This document shows, piece by piece, positions 56,206 to 64,000 of a stretch of 64,000 bases of DNA. This DNA is from Polyangium fumosum (GTDB lineage: Bacteria > Myxococcota_A > Polyangia > Polyangiales > Polyangiaceae): NCBI RefSeq assembly GCF_005144585.1, contig NZ_SSMQ01000003.1:186001-250000 (forward strand), in the 5' to 3' direction. The position numbers and the translations under genes are program-made. How positions within the stretch are numbered: the stretch's first letter is position 1; every line of letters starts with the position of its first letter. Under the pieces are notes generated by a model that did no database searches, was not told where the DNA came from, and saw nothing but the letters and a program-made list of their open reading frames with translations.

Positions 56206-58914
56206 CTAGTATTTCTGGAGAAATGCCCGGAGGCTCGGTTCGAGCTTCTGCCGTTGGGCCACGCAAAGGGAGATCGCCTCGAGGGACTGCGCGAGGGATC
56301 GCGGAGCGCCGACGATCTCGGAGGCGCGCCCCTCGAAGACACGCGCGACGGCAGTACGGCTCGTGTCGTCGCAGGAGCCCTGGAACAGGAGGGGGAGGTA
56401 GCCGAGCGTCTCGCCCGGCATGCGCGCGACGAGGGTGCTCCAGTTCTTTTCGATGTATCCGAGGGATCGATCGAGCATTCGCTCGTCCTGGCCGAGGAGC
56501 CACACGGCTTCGCGTGCATCGAAGCCGCCGCCGAGCACGAACGCGAGGGATTCGTCGACGAGGGTTTGATCCCGGAAGCTCGAGAGCGCTTCGAGGAAGG
56601 CGCCGCGGCGGCGCTCGTCGCGCTCTTTCTTGGCGGCCTCGCGCAATCGGTCGAAGAGCACCCGATCGCCGCCGTGCCGCGCGGCAAGGACGAGCGCAGG
56701 TCCGGCGATGTCGAGCGGAGCCGCCCCCGGGTCGGCGAGGAACCGCGCGGCGAGGGCGCGGACCTCGGCGAGCAGGGCCGGATCCTCGCCGCGATCGGCG
56801 ACGAGCGCGACGAGGAGGGGGCGGAGGAGCGTGGTGGCCTCGTCCTCGCCGGGCTTCGGGAGGAGCCCGAGGGCGCGGGCGCGCTTGCCGAAGGTGCGGG
56901 TGACGAAATTCGCGAAGCGCGGCCGGAGGTCGGCAGGGACGTGGACGTCGCGGACGCGGTCGACGAGCATGGCGGCGCCTCGTTCGAGGTAAGGCTCCGG
57001 CTCGGCGACGACGCTCGGGACGAGGGAGAGCACGTCGCCGGGGCCGAGGGCGCCGCTCTCGACGAGGGCCGAGGCGTCGTCGAGGAGCGCGAGGCGCTCG
57101 GGCAACCCGAGAAATTTTCCTTGCTTGCCGAGGAGGCGCGCGAGGGGGTCCTTGCCGAGGTCGACGTGATAATAACCGATGCCGGCGTCTTTCAGGGCAA
57201 ACGCCGCGGGGCACGCTTTCGCCTTGTCGAGCGGGAGCTCGGCCGTCTTCGTGGTGAGGAGCGTGCAGGCGCGCGCCTCGGGGCCGGTTCCATACCGGAG
57301 GCAAACCGGGATCTGCCAGGTCGATTCGGCCGCGCCCGCGGAGCCGGCTGGGAGCCAGCGCGATTGGGCGAGTTTTACGGTGGGGGGTTTGCCCTTTTCG
57401 CACGAGAGCTCGGCCTTGACGAGCGGGACGCCGGGTTGGTCGAGGAACGTCGCGAACGCGGGTCCGATCTCGGGGCCGGTTTCGGCGGAGAGCGCGCGCA
57501 GGAAATCGGCCGCTTTTGCATTGCCGTGGGCGTGCTCGTCGAGGTAGCGGCGGACGCCGCGCTGGAACTTCTCGGGGCCGACGTAGGCCTCGAACATGCG
57601 GAGGACGGCCGCGCCTTTCTGGTAGGTGATGCTGTCGAAGGCATTGGCGATGTCGTCCTGGGTGCGGATCTCCTGCCGGATTTTCCGCGCGCTGAGGAGG
57701 CCGTCCTCACCCATGGCATACGAGGCCGAGGCGACGCGGCGGGTGTCTTCGTGCCAGGACGGGGCAAAACGCTCGACGGTCTTGCTGCCCATCCAGGTGG
57801 CGAAGGCCTCGTTGAGCCAGATGTCCTCCCAGTAGTCCATGGTGACGAGGTTGCCGAACCATTGATGGGCGAGCTCGTGGGCCATGGTCGCGGTGAAGCC
57901 ACGCCGGAACATCGGCGTCTCGTCGGCCGGCGCGGCGAGCGAGCCGCGGGCGCCATAGGTGATGAGCCCCGGGTTTTCCATGGCGCCAAACGAGGCGAGG
58001 CGCGGGACGGCCACGACGTCGAGCTTTTCGTACGGATAGGCCGATCCGAGGTACTCTTCGAGGATGCCGAGCAGCGACGGCGTGGTCTTGGCCGCGAACG
58101 AGGCTTTGCCGGCGGCGCCGCGGGGGACGGCGAGGCGGACCGGGATCTTGTTTTTCCCGGCCGTGCCCGCATCGACGAGGTCGAAGGGCCCGACCGCGAA
58201 GGCGACGAGGTAACTCGGCAAGGGCTGCGTGGGCGCGAAACGGACGAGCTTCATGCCGCCCGGCTCCTTGGTCTCGCCGAGCACCGGCGTATTCGAGAGG
58301 GCGACGTCGGCCTCGCGCACGCGGAGCGAGATTTGCCAGGGGACCTTCACGCCCGGGTCGTCGATGCAAGGAAAGACGCGACGCGCAGCGGTGGCCTCGA
58401 AATGGGAGAAGATATACGAAACGCCGTCGGCCTCCTCGCGGAAGGCGCCGTGATCGTCGAGGGACGATATCGCGCCGCGGTATTTCACGACGAGGCGCGC
58501 CGAGCCGGCGGGCGCCGGGGTGTCGAGCGCGAATCCGACGAGGTCGCCTTTCGTGGGCACGACGCGGAGCGGGAGGTGCTTGGCCGCGGCCTCGATACGC
58601 GCTTCCTCGACAGTGAGGTGCTCGGCGTGGAGCCAAAGGACACGCGTGGGCTCGGCGAGGCTCAGGTCGATGGTGATTTCGCCGCGGAGGACGTCGTCGC
58701 CCGGGACGAGGGTGAGCATCGCGGCATAACGAAGCGGATGCACGGCGCGCGGGAGGCGCAGGCCCGTCGGAGGCGCGGGGAGGTCGGCCGCGGGCGCGGC
58801 GGCCTGGGGTTTGGCGGCGGCGACGGGCTCCGGCGGCGGCGCGGGCGGCGGCGGAGCAGCGGAACAAGCGACAGTCGTGGCGAGGAGCGCGAGGAGCGAG
58901 CGAGGGGATTTCAT
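56206..58914 (-). CDS. M1 family aminopeptidase lipoprotein
   Basis: 902 residues; lipobox TVAC, Pro/Ala-rich linker to ~50, then a full M1 enzyme. It has an N-terminal beta domain with RRVFPCIDDPGVKVPW, exopeptidase signature FGAMENPG, zinc motif HELAHQWFGN (His346, Glu347, His350) with Glu369 in WLNEAFATW, a Tyr in SITYQKGAAV, and a C-terminal ERAP1-C-like helical domain. It removes N-terminal residues from peptides; as a lipoprotein it acts outside the cytoplasm, probably on peptides from lysed prey or its own envelope. Length is normal for the family. Start ATG 58914. Confidence 0.93.
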   Translation of the reverse strand: MKSPRSLLALLATTVACSAAPPPPAPPPEPVAAAKPQAAAPAADLPAPPTGLRLPRAVHPLRYAAMLTLVPGDDVLRGEITIDLSLAEPTRVLWLHAEHLTVEEARIEAAAKHLPLRVVPTKGDLVGFALDTPAPAGSARLVVKYRGAISSLDDHGAFREEADGVSYIFSHFEATAARRVFPCIDDPGVKVPWQISLRVREADVALSNTPVLGETKEPGGMKLVRFAPTQPLPSYLVAFAVGPFDLVDAGTAGKNKIPVRLAVPRGAAGKASFAAKTTPSLLGILEEYLGSAYPYEKLDVVAVPRLASFGAMENPGLITYGARGSLAAPADETPMFRRGFTATMAHELAHQWFGNLVTMDYWEDIWLNEAFATWMGSKTVERFAPSWHEDTRRVASASYAMGEDGLLSARKIRQEIRTQDDIANAFDSITYQKGAAVLRMFEAYVGPEKFQRGVRRYLDEHAHGNAKAADFLRALSAETGPEIGPAFATFLDQPGVPLVKAELSCEKGKPPTVKLAQSRWLPAGSAGAAESTWQIPVCLRYGTGPEARACTLLTTKTAELPLDKAKACPAAFALKDAGIGYYHVDLGKDPLARLLGKQGKFLGLPERLALLDDASALVESGALGPGDVLSLVPSVVAEPEPYLERGAAMLVDRVRDVHVPADLRPRFANFVTRTFGKRARALGLLPKPGEDEATTLLRPLLVALVADRGEDPALLAEVRALAARFLADPGAAPLDIAGPALVLAARHGGDRVLFDRLREAAKKERDERRRGAFLEALSSFRDQTLVDESLAFVLGGGFDAREAVWLLGQDERMLDRSLGYIEKNWSTLVARMPGETLGYLPLLFQGSCDDTSRTAVARVFEGRASEIVGAPRSLAQSLEAISLCVAQRQKLEPSLRAFLQKY

Positions 58915-59097
58915 GATTCGGCTCGGAGGGCGGGCGGAAGCGCGCGCATGGTGGCACGAGGCGCGCCCGAGAGCACGATGGTTCGGTTTCCGCGGCAGCC
59001 GCCACCCCGCGCCATGGCGCCGCCACCCCGGATGAGGGCATTTTCATGCACGACAGCGGCGTTTTTTCCTGGCACGTCGTTCGCTCAGGGGCAGGGC

Positions 59098-60048
59098 ATG
59101 CAGCCCAGGAAGCGGAAGGGCGAGGCGGGGCTCGACGACGACGTCGATCTCGTGCTCCGCCACGTGTCCCGGCAATTCCCCAGCGAGGTGGCGCGCGCGC
59201 TCTGCGACGCGGGCGGGCCCATCGAGCCCCTCGGATGGGTGGACACGCAGGTGACGGGGCGCCAGCGGAGGCTCGATCGCGCGCTTTCGGTGCAAGTCGG
59301 CGACGGGCGGCGGCTGCTCCACGCAGAGTGGACACTCACGATGAACGAGGAAATCGCTTTCCGCGTCTTCGAATACCACAACCTGACGGCGCTCGCGGCG
59401 GCCGACGAGGCGCGCGGGAGCCGAGGCACGCCGCTGCCGATCGAGAGCGTGGTGATCGTCCTGTCCGGTCGGGAAGAACCCTGGCCGACACACGCCGCGT
59501 ACCGAACCTCCCCGGCGCAGGCCCCGTTTTGCGGGGTGCGTTTCCGGATCGAGCCGGTCTACCAGCGCACCGTGGCCGAACTCGAAGGCCGCGGGAGTCC
59601 GTTCTGGATGATTTTCGCGCCCCTGGCCGTCGACGCGGATGCGCGCAATCTGGAGGCGGTGCTGGAAGACCTGCGTGCCCGGACGAACGAACGCGACTTC
59701 GCAGAGCTCGGCGCAGCGATGGTCGCCTTGGCGGGTGCGGATAAGAGGCAGCGGAGACTCGCGGACGTGGTACACTCCTGTTTGTCGCGGGAGATCGTCA
59801 TGCAAAACCGGATCTACAGAGAAGGAAAGGCGATGGGGATCGAGGAGGGGGTTGTCCAAGGCCAGCTCGCGGTGTTCGCGCGCCAGGTCGAGCGACGGCT
59901 CCGACGCCCCCTCCGCACAGACGAACAGGAGCAGCTCGCCGAACACCTGCGGGTGGACGGTCCCGACGTCGTCGCCGATGCCATTTTCGACCTCGAAAGC
60001 CGCGAACTCTGGCGTTCGCTTCTGGCGCCGAGAACGCCGACGCAATGA
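59098..60048 (+). CDS. Rpn-like PD-(D/E)XK nuclease family protein
   Basis: 316 residues, cytoplasmic. Plan of Rpn/PDDEXK-type 'transposase-like' nucleases: DLVLRHVSRQFPSEVARALC, then RRLDRALSVQV (candidate Asp) and RRLLHAEWTLTMNEEIAFR (candidate Glu; the usual E-x-Q is E-W-T here), a FRVFEYH motif, helical middle VLEDLRARTNERDFAEL, and a C-terminal helix pair KAMGIEEGVVQGQLAVFA and LRRPLRTDEQEQL. The altered core may mean reduced or lost nuclease activity. Such genes are often multi-copy. ATG 59098 is preceded by GGGGCAGGG. The long open frame upstream of this start is antisense to the aminopeptidase and is not coding. Confidence 0.7.
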   Translation: MQPRKRKGEAGLDDDVDLVLRHVSRQFPSEVARALCDAGGPIEPLGWVDTQVTGRQRRLDRALSVQVGDGRRLLHAEWTLTMNEEIAFRVFEYHNLTALAAADEARGSRGTPLPIESVVIVLSGREEPWPTHAAYRTSPAQAPFCGVRFRIEPVYQRTVAELEGRGSPFWMIFAPLAVDADARNLEAVLEDLRARTNERDFAELGAAMVALAGADKRQRRLADVVHSCLSREIVMQNRIYREGKAMGIEEGVVQGQLAVFARQVERRLRRPLRTDEQEQLAEHLRVDGPDVVADAIFDLESRELWRSLLAPRTPTQ

Positions 60049-60105
60049 CACGCCTCCATTCTCGGGTGCGCCGGTAGAGAAGCGGGTCCGTGGTATACCC
60101 GGGCC

Positions 60106-60498
60106 ATGCAAAAACGACGGGTGTTCTCGGGCGCGGAGTGGGAAGCACGCGTGGGGTATTGCCGCGCCGTGGCGGTCGGGCCGCACGTGTACGTGGGGGG
60201 GACGGCGCCCGTCGCAGCAGGCGGAGGGACGCACGGAAAGGGGGACGCGTACGCGCAGGCGATCCGATGCTTCGAGATCATCGAGGCGGCGCTGCGGGAA
60301 CTCGGCGGATCCCTTGCGGATGTGGTTCGCACGCGGATGTACGTGACCGACATCGAGCGCTGGCCCGAGATCGGGCGCGCGCACAAGGAGAAAGTCGGCG
60401 CCCACGCGCCCGCCGCGACGATGGTCGAGGTGCGGCGGCTCATCGCGCCGGACATGATCGTGGAAATCGAGGTCGACGCCTACGTCGAGGGCGCCTGA
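60106..60498 (+). CDS. RidA / YjgF family protein
   Basis: 130 residues, trimer-forming cytoplasmic family. Landmarks: VGYCRAVAVGPHVYVGGTAP, QAIRCFEIIEAALRELGGSL, VVRTRMYVTDIERWPEIG and ATMVEVRRLIAPDMIVEIEV. The catalytic Arg of true RidA (in the R-x-x-V-Y/M segment) appears as RTRMYVTD. Family role: hydrolysis of reactive enamine/imine intermediates from PLP enzymes, though subfamilies differ. Start ATG 60106, 57 bp after the Rpn-like gene, possibly co-transcribed. Confidence 0.9.
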   Translation: MQKRRVFSGAEWEARVGYCRAVAVGPHVYVGGTAPVAAGGGTHGKGDAYAQAIRCFEIIEAALRELGGSLADVVRTRMYVTDIERWPEIGRAHKEKVGAHAPAATMVEVRRLIAPDMIVEIEVDAYVEGA

Positions 60499-60520
60499 GC
60501 CGGGCGCACGCGCCGCCGGC

Positions 60521-61900
60521 TCATTGCTCGAGCACGAGGACCGATTTGTCGTAATAGGACGCGACGACGGCGCGGGAGCTGTCGCGCGTGACGTCCACGG
60601 CGCAGACGCCAGGGCCCGTGGGAATCGTGGCGACGATGCGGAGCGGGTCGCCCGCGATGACAGCCACGCCGCTGCCCTTCGGAGGCCGCTCCATGCCGCC
60701 GAGCGCGACGAAGAGCGTGCGGCCGTCGGGCGAGGCCGCGCCCGCGCAAGGTGAGCCGTCGAGCATGAGCGTGCTCGTGACCTTCATCGTGGCGAGGTCG
60801 ACGACCGTGACCGTGCGCGCCTTGCTGTCGAGCGTGACGCCGAGGCGATCGTCGTTCAGGAGGAACCCCTGCTCCGGGCTCAAGCCCACGGCCGTCGACT
60901 TGACCTGCGTGGTCGCAGCGATGTCGAGCAGCACGGCCTTGTTCGAGACGCGGTCCGGGAAGAAGAGCGTGCCGCCATCCCGAGAGATCGTGCCCGTGCG
61001 CGGCTCGCGGCCGACGAAGATGCTGCGGCGCGTGGCGCCAAAGGGCTCCTCGCTCGGGTCGAAGAGGTCGATCCACGCGCCCGCCGCGCGGCCGCCGTGC
61101 GAAAGCGCGCCCATCGCCGCGATGTACGGGCGGTTCTCGGCACGGACGAGGAAGAGCTGGCCCGTCGCGTGCGGCAAGGTGATGTCCGCGAGGCGCACGC
61201 CCGTCGGCAGGTCGAAGCGCGCGACGCGCTTGCCGTCGATGGTCGAAGCCACGACGCTACGGCCGTCCGGCATCGGGACGATCTCGCCTGGGCTCTTGCC
61301 GACGTCGAGCAGCACGGGATCCCGATCCCACGTCGACGTATCCATCACCGGGATCCGCGCCGCGTCCTCGTGCCGGAGGACGGCGACGTACCGGTCGAAG
61401 AGCATCCGGATCTCGTCGCCCTGCGCCGGCACCGACGCCTTGTGCACGAGCTCGCCCGTCTTCAGCTTGTACTCGCGCAGCGTGGCGTCGTCGGCGCTGA
61501 CGTAGACGCTCGTGCCCTTCGGGTGGAAGACGACGTCGAGCGGGTGGGCGTCGCCGAGGCGGATCTCGCGGGTCTTCCAGCGCTTCTGCGGGTCGGCGGG
61601 CGTGGGCTCGGGCTCGGCCTCGATCTCGGGGCCGATCGAGCCGGGACGCGGCGCCCCCGCGGCGCTGCTGGATCCCGCAGGATCGAGGTTCGTCAGCGGC
61701 GGTGCCTCGCCGACGGGGGACTCGCGCCCACCGACGACGACGGCGAAGAGCGTCCCGGCGAGCGCGATGCCGCCGAGGATCACGCGCGGCACGCGCGGCT
61801 GCGCCTCCGGGACGAGCCACGCCTTGCACGCGCGGCACTTGTGCGCCCCGAAGACGATCGGCGCTTTGCAGGCGGGGCACGGGACGCGCTGCTGGCTCAT
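60521..61900 (-). CDS. Zinc-ribbon, TM-anchored beta-propeller protein
   Basis: 459 residues. N-terminal zinc ribbon CPACKAPIVFGAHKCRACKA (two CxxC pairs), one TM segment (~40-60, VILGGIALAGTLFAVVVGG), a Pro/Glu-rich linker, then a seven-bladed-propeller-like region (YVTN/WD type): DVVFHPKGTSVYVSADD, PGEIVPMPDGRSVVAST, AGAASPDGRTLFVALGG, VDVTRDSSRAVVASY. Probably anchored in the inner membrane with the ribbon inside and the propeller outside. The ATG overlaps the stop of the upstream paralogue (ATGA). Function unknown; the two probably work together. Confidence 0.78.
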   Translation of the reverse strand: MSQQRVPCPACKAPIVFGAHKCRACKAWLVPEAQPRVPRVILGGIALAGTLFAVVVGGRESPVGEAPPLTNLDPAGSSSAAGAPRPGSIGPEIEAEPEPTPADPQKRWKTREIRLGDAHPLDVVFHPKGTSVYVSADDATLREYKLKTGELVHKASVPAQGDEIRMLFDRYVAVLRHEDAARIPVMDTSTWDRDPVLLDVGKSPGEIVPMPDGRSVVASTIDGKRVARFDLPTGVRLADITLPHATGQLFLVRAENRPYIAAMGALSHGGRAAGAWIDLFDPSEEPFGATRRSIFVGREPRTGTISRDGGTLFFPDRVSNKAVLLDIAATTQVKSTAVGLSPEQGFLLNDDRLGVTLDSKARTVTVVDLATMKVTSTLMLDGSPCAGAASPDGRTLFVALGGMERPPKGSGVAVIAGDPLRIVATIPTGPGVCAVDVTRDSSRAVVASYYDKSVLVLEQ

Positions 61901-63372
61901 CGCACCACCCACGCGACCTTGGCCCAATCCGAGAAGACGAGCGCCATGCGGCCGTCCGGCGTCAGCCGCACGCGCTTGGGCTCGCCCGAGAGCGGAAGGA
62001 GCTTCACCGCGTAGGACTCGAGATCCACGAGCGCGAGCGAGCCCGCGCCGTCGCCGGTGAGCGTCACGAGCGCCTGCTCGCCGTCGGGCGTGACCACGAG
62101 GTCGGTCGCCCGCCCGTTGAACGGGATGTGCCGCGCAAGCTCACCCTTCACGAGGTCGAAGACCTCGAGCGCGCGTCCCTCGTGGCAACGCACGAGCGCG
62201 CGGCGTCCGCGACGCACGAGCTCGATTTGCTCGGGCTCATCGCACGTCTGGATCCGCTCGCGACGGCGCACCGCCCCCGAGGGCAGCCATTCGAGCGGCA
62301 CGAGCGCGTCTTCGGCGCGGAGGACGACGTAACTCGCGCTTCCGTCCGGCGTCATCAGCACGCTGACGGGGTTGCCCAGCATCGACGTGCGCACGCGGTC
62401 CTGTTGCGACGCGAGGCGGCTCGGATCAAACGCATACACGGCGCCGCCCGCGGGATCCCGCAGGCCCGGCAGCGGGACCTGGCCCGTCGTGCCGAGCGCA
62501 CGCGTGCCCGTGTCGTCGACGCCCATCGGCCCCACGGGGTCGTCGCCGAAATGGATGCGGTCGATCTCTGCGTGGTACTCCGTCGCCAGGATTGCGACCG
62601 CGTGCGCCGACGGCAACGATACGAGCGCGCGCCGGCCGTTCGCTCCGACCGAAACCTGCCCGACCATTGCGCCGAGATCGATCGTCTTTTGCAGGCCCGT
62701 CGTCGCTGCGTCGACGACGTAGAGCCGCTGCGGCGAGGTCGCGTAGAGGTGCTCGCCGACGCGGTAGAGGCCCTTGATCTGCGGCGCATCGCTGACCAGC
62801 GTGACGAGCGCGCCCGTGCGCGCGTCGTGGACCTCGATGCCCGTGAGCAGCGCGAGCGCGAAGCGATCCGCGTCGAGCGGCAAGGCGTCGGAGACATCCT
62901 TCGGCAAGGCGAAGGGCCCCGTCACGAGGGGTTGCTCGCCGAGGTGTCCGACATCGTTTGGCTTTTGCCAGACGCACTGGCCGACCTGGCAAGCCTCGCC
63001 GTGCCAGCAGGGCGAGGTGCAGGTCGGCGTGACGACGCTCGGCGAGCGCGAGGCGGCCTTCGGCGGGAGGAAGCGGCCCGGGGCGAGGCTGCGGAGGGCG
63101 ATGCCGGTCGCGAGCACGCCGGCCATCGCGAGGCCCGTGACGAGCGGACGCCAGTGCAAAGACAGCCAGCTCGGCGCCTTCACCGTCACCGCGCCCGTGC
63201 GAAGGCTCTTGCTGCCGGCGAGGGGCTCGTCACACTCGGGGCAGAGATCGACCCCAGGCGCCACGGACTCCAGGCACGTCGGGCACCGCAGCCGCTTCTT
63301 GCCGGCGTCGCGGACGGAGATCGGCGCGCTGGTCTTGGCGGGGGTCAGGGGAGGCGGTGCGGCGTCGTGCAC
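61897..63372 (-). CDS. Zinc-ribbon, TM-anchored beta-propeller protein (paralogue)
   Basis: 491 residues from GTG 63372; ATG 63489 is possible, but the added segment has poorer codon bias. Zinc ribbon CPTCLESVAPGVDLCPECDE, TM segment LVTGLAMAGVLATGIAL (~65-85), a disulphide-like knot TCTSPCWHGEACQVGQC, then propeller blades (QVSVGANGRRALVSLPS, LMTPDGSASYVVLRAED, LVVTPDGEQALVTLTG, RLTPDGRMALVFSD). Same plan as the downstream gene, with which it is translationally coupled. Divergent from a DsbA-like lipoprotein gene. Confidence 0.75.
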   Translation of the reverse strand: MHDAAPPPLTPAKTSAPISVRDAGKKRLRCPTCLESVAPGVDLCPECDEPLAGSKSLRTGAVTVKAPSWLSLHWRPLVTGLAMAGVLATGIALRSLAPGRFLPPKAASRSPSVVTPTCTSPCWHGEACQVGQCVWQKPNDVGHLGEQPLVTGPFALPKDVSDALPLDADRFALALLTGIEVHDARTGALVTLVSDAPQIKGLYRVGEHLYATSPQRLYVVDAATTGLQKTIDLGAMVGQVSVGANGRRALVSLPSAHAVAILATEYHAEIDRIHFGDDPVGPMGVDDTGTRALGTTGQVPLPGLRDPAGGAVYAFDPSRLASQQDRVRTSMLGNPVSVLMTPDGSASYVVLRAEDALVPLEWLPSGAVRRRERIQTCDEPEQIELVRRGRRALVRCHEGRALEVFDLVKGELARHIPFNGRATDLVVTPDGEQALVTLTGDGAGSLALVDLESYAVKLLPLSGEPKRVRLTPDGRMALVFSDWAKVAWVVR

Positions 63373-63508
63373 GTTCGGCCGGTGAATACCCCGAGCGCGT
63401 CCCGGCGTCGAGGGGGGCGAAGCCGATCCGCCCGAGGCAGCGATGGGGTTTGGGGCAAAGGCCGCCGTGAGGCGAGCCGAAGCCCGCATGTGGACGTAAG
63501 ATGCCGGC

Positions 63509-64000
63509 GTGACTCTGCGAACCCTCTCTCCGTTCCTGCTGCTCACAGCGCTCCTCGCGAGCGCGTGCGGCGGGAGCCAGCACGCGGACGGCGGCAGCGC
63601 CGTCGAGATCCAACGGCCCAAAGAGATGGCGGACCTCGTGCCGCGTGAACGCGAGACCGTCGAACGGCTGCTCGACGAGCAGATCGCGCCCTGCCCCGAC
63701 CAGGCCGTGCCGCTCTCCGTCTGCCTCGACGAGAAGCGACCTTGCAAGGCCTGCGATCCCGCCGCGCGTTTCCTCACGGAGCGCGTGAAAGCCGGCCTCG
63801 GCCGCGCCGACGCCGCGCGCGCCTACGAGCTCCGCTTCGGGAGCAAGGTGACCGCGGTCGACGTCGCCGGCTCGCCGATGAAGGGCTCGGCGTCCGCGCC
63901 CGTCACGATCATGGTCTGGTCGGACTTCGAGTGCCCCGCGTGCCGCCGGATCGTGCCGATCGTCGAGCGCGTCGCCGCAGCACACGAGGACGACGTGCGC
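63509..64000 (+). CDS. DsbA-like thioredoxin-fold lipoprotein (3' end outside window)
   Basis: The visible 164 residues start at GTG 63509 (no ATG fits) with lipoprotein signal FLLLTALLASAC. A helical pre-domain includes two Cys (CPDQAVPLSVC) and CKAC, then SAPVTIMVWSDFECPAC with CPAC (C-x-x-C) at the N-terminus of the thioredoxin-fold helix, continuing RRIVPIVERVAAAH at the window edge. It resembles DsbA/Thioredoxin_4 oxidoreductases that form or shuffle disulphides in the periplasm, which fits the many Cys-rich exported proteins here. Divergent from the zinc-ribbon/propeller operon. Confidence 0.85.
   Translation, partial: MTLRTLSPFLLLTALLASACGGSQHADGGSAVEIQRPKEMADLVPRERETVERLLDEQIAPCPDQAVPLSVCLDEKRPCKACDPAARFLTERVKAGLGRADAARAYELRFGSKVTAVDVAGSPMKGSASAPVTIMVWSDFECPACRRIVPIVERVAAAHEDDVR

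Noticed and set aside
58952-58967. Sigma-54 promoter for the Rpn-like gene (perfect TGGCACG)
   Set aside because: The -12 side is GCGCC instead of TTGCA and the leader would be over 120 nt, so the match is not convincing.
55978-59097. Plus-strand open frame running into the Rpn-like gene
   Set aside because: It is antisense to the M1 aminopeptidase; coding signal in that frame begins only at ATG 59098.

Overview
The window is chromosomal DNA of a myxobacterium, most likely of the Polyangiales (Sorangium/Polyangium type). I infer this from the very high GC with G/C in almost every third codon position, the unusual density of secreted lipoproteins (lipobox Cys after a hydrophobic segment in more than ten genes), a eukaryote-like Ser/Thr kinase fused to an ATPase/TPR region, a MYXO-CTERM-like tail on a metalloprotease, several multi-PAS/GAF histidine kinases and a DUF2169-type T6SS accessory cassette. 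No rRNA, tRNA, CRISPR array or intact transposase was seen.

Layout. 1-14 kb: end of a LysM protein, then a phospholipase C-like phosphoesterase lipoprotein and an overlapping di-heme cytochrome c peroxidase, a PAS histidine kinase, small conserved proteins, and a 1854-residue alpha-2-macroglobulin lipoprotein with an intact thioester motif. 14-27 kb: a repeat lipoprotein with a candidate sigma-54 promoter, an alpha/beta hydrolase, a GAF/PAS/GAF histidine kinase with a cut-off receiver domain, a TetR regulator facing an FHA gene across two matching operator-like dyads, a beta-propeller lipoprotein, a dienelactone hydrolase and two other exported proteins. 26.4-29.1 kb is decaying: a histidine-kinase fragment, a cytochrome peroxidase pseudogene, an outer-membrane protein and a 43-bp tandem array. 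29-42 kb: a lower-GC Cys-rich secreted protein, a PHM-like copper monooxygenase, a barrel protein whose ribosome-binding site can be masked by a 10-bp stem, a matrixin-type protease, a 25-repeat surface protein, an acetyltransferase, the large kinase, and a small gene interrupted by an in-frame TGA.

43.6-47 kb is a three-gene minus-strand operon: ECF-like sigma factor with a long C-terminal extension, TPR/PEGA outer-membrane protein, Cys-rich lipoprotein. 47.1-54.6 kb is the most unusual part, a type VI secretion effector island read on the minus strand: truncated vgrG, a lipoprotein, a CxxC/TPR protein, a 5'-broken DUF2169 gene, a DUF4150(PAAR-like)-HNH nuclease effector coupled to it by an ATGA overlap, its SMI1/KNR4 immunity gene, a 245-residue partner protein, and a second recombined, broken copy of the effector scaffold fused to a second copy of that partner. 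This looks like an effector/immunity cassette undergoing recombination and decay, with one complete toxin-immunity pair left.

54.7-64 kb: a coiled-coil protein behind a TTGACA promoter, an M1 aminopeptidase lipoprotein, an Rpn-like nuclease, a RidA protein, a translationally coupled pair of zinc-ribbon/TM/beta-propeller proteins, and the start of a DsbA-like lipoprotein running off the end. Long perfect inverted repeats occur in several intergenic gaps (5184-5226, 34450-34482, 48468-48533). Start sites were chosen from Shine-Dalgarno spacing, signal peptides and overlaps; several rest on GTG or TTG.
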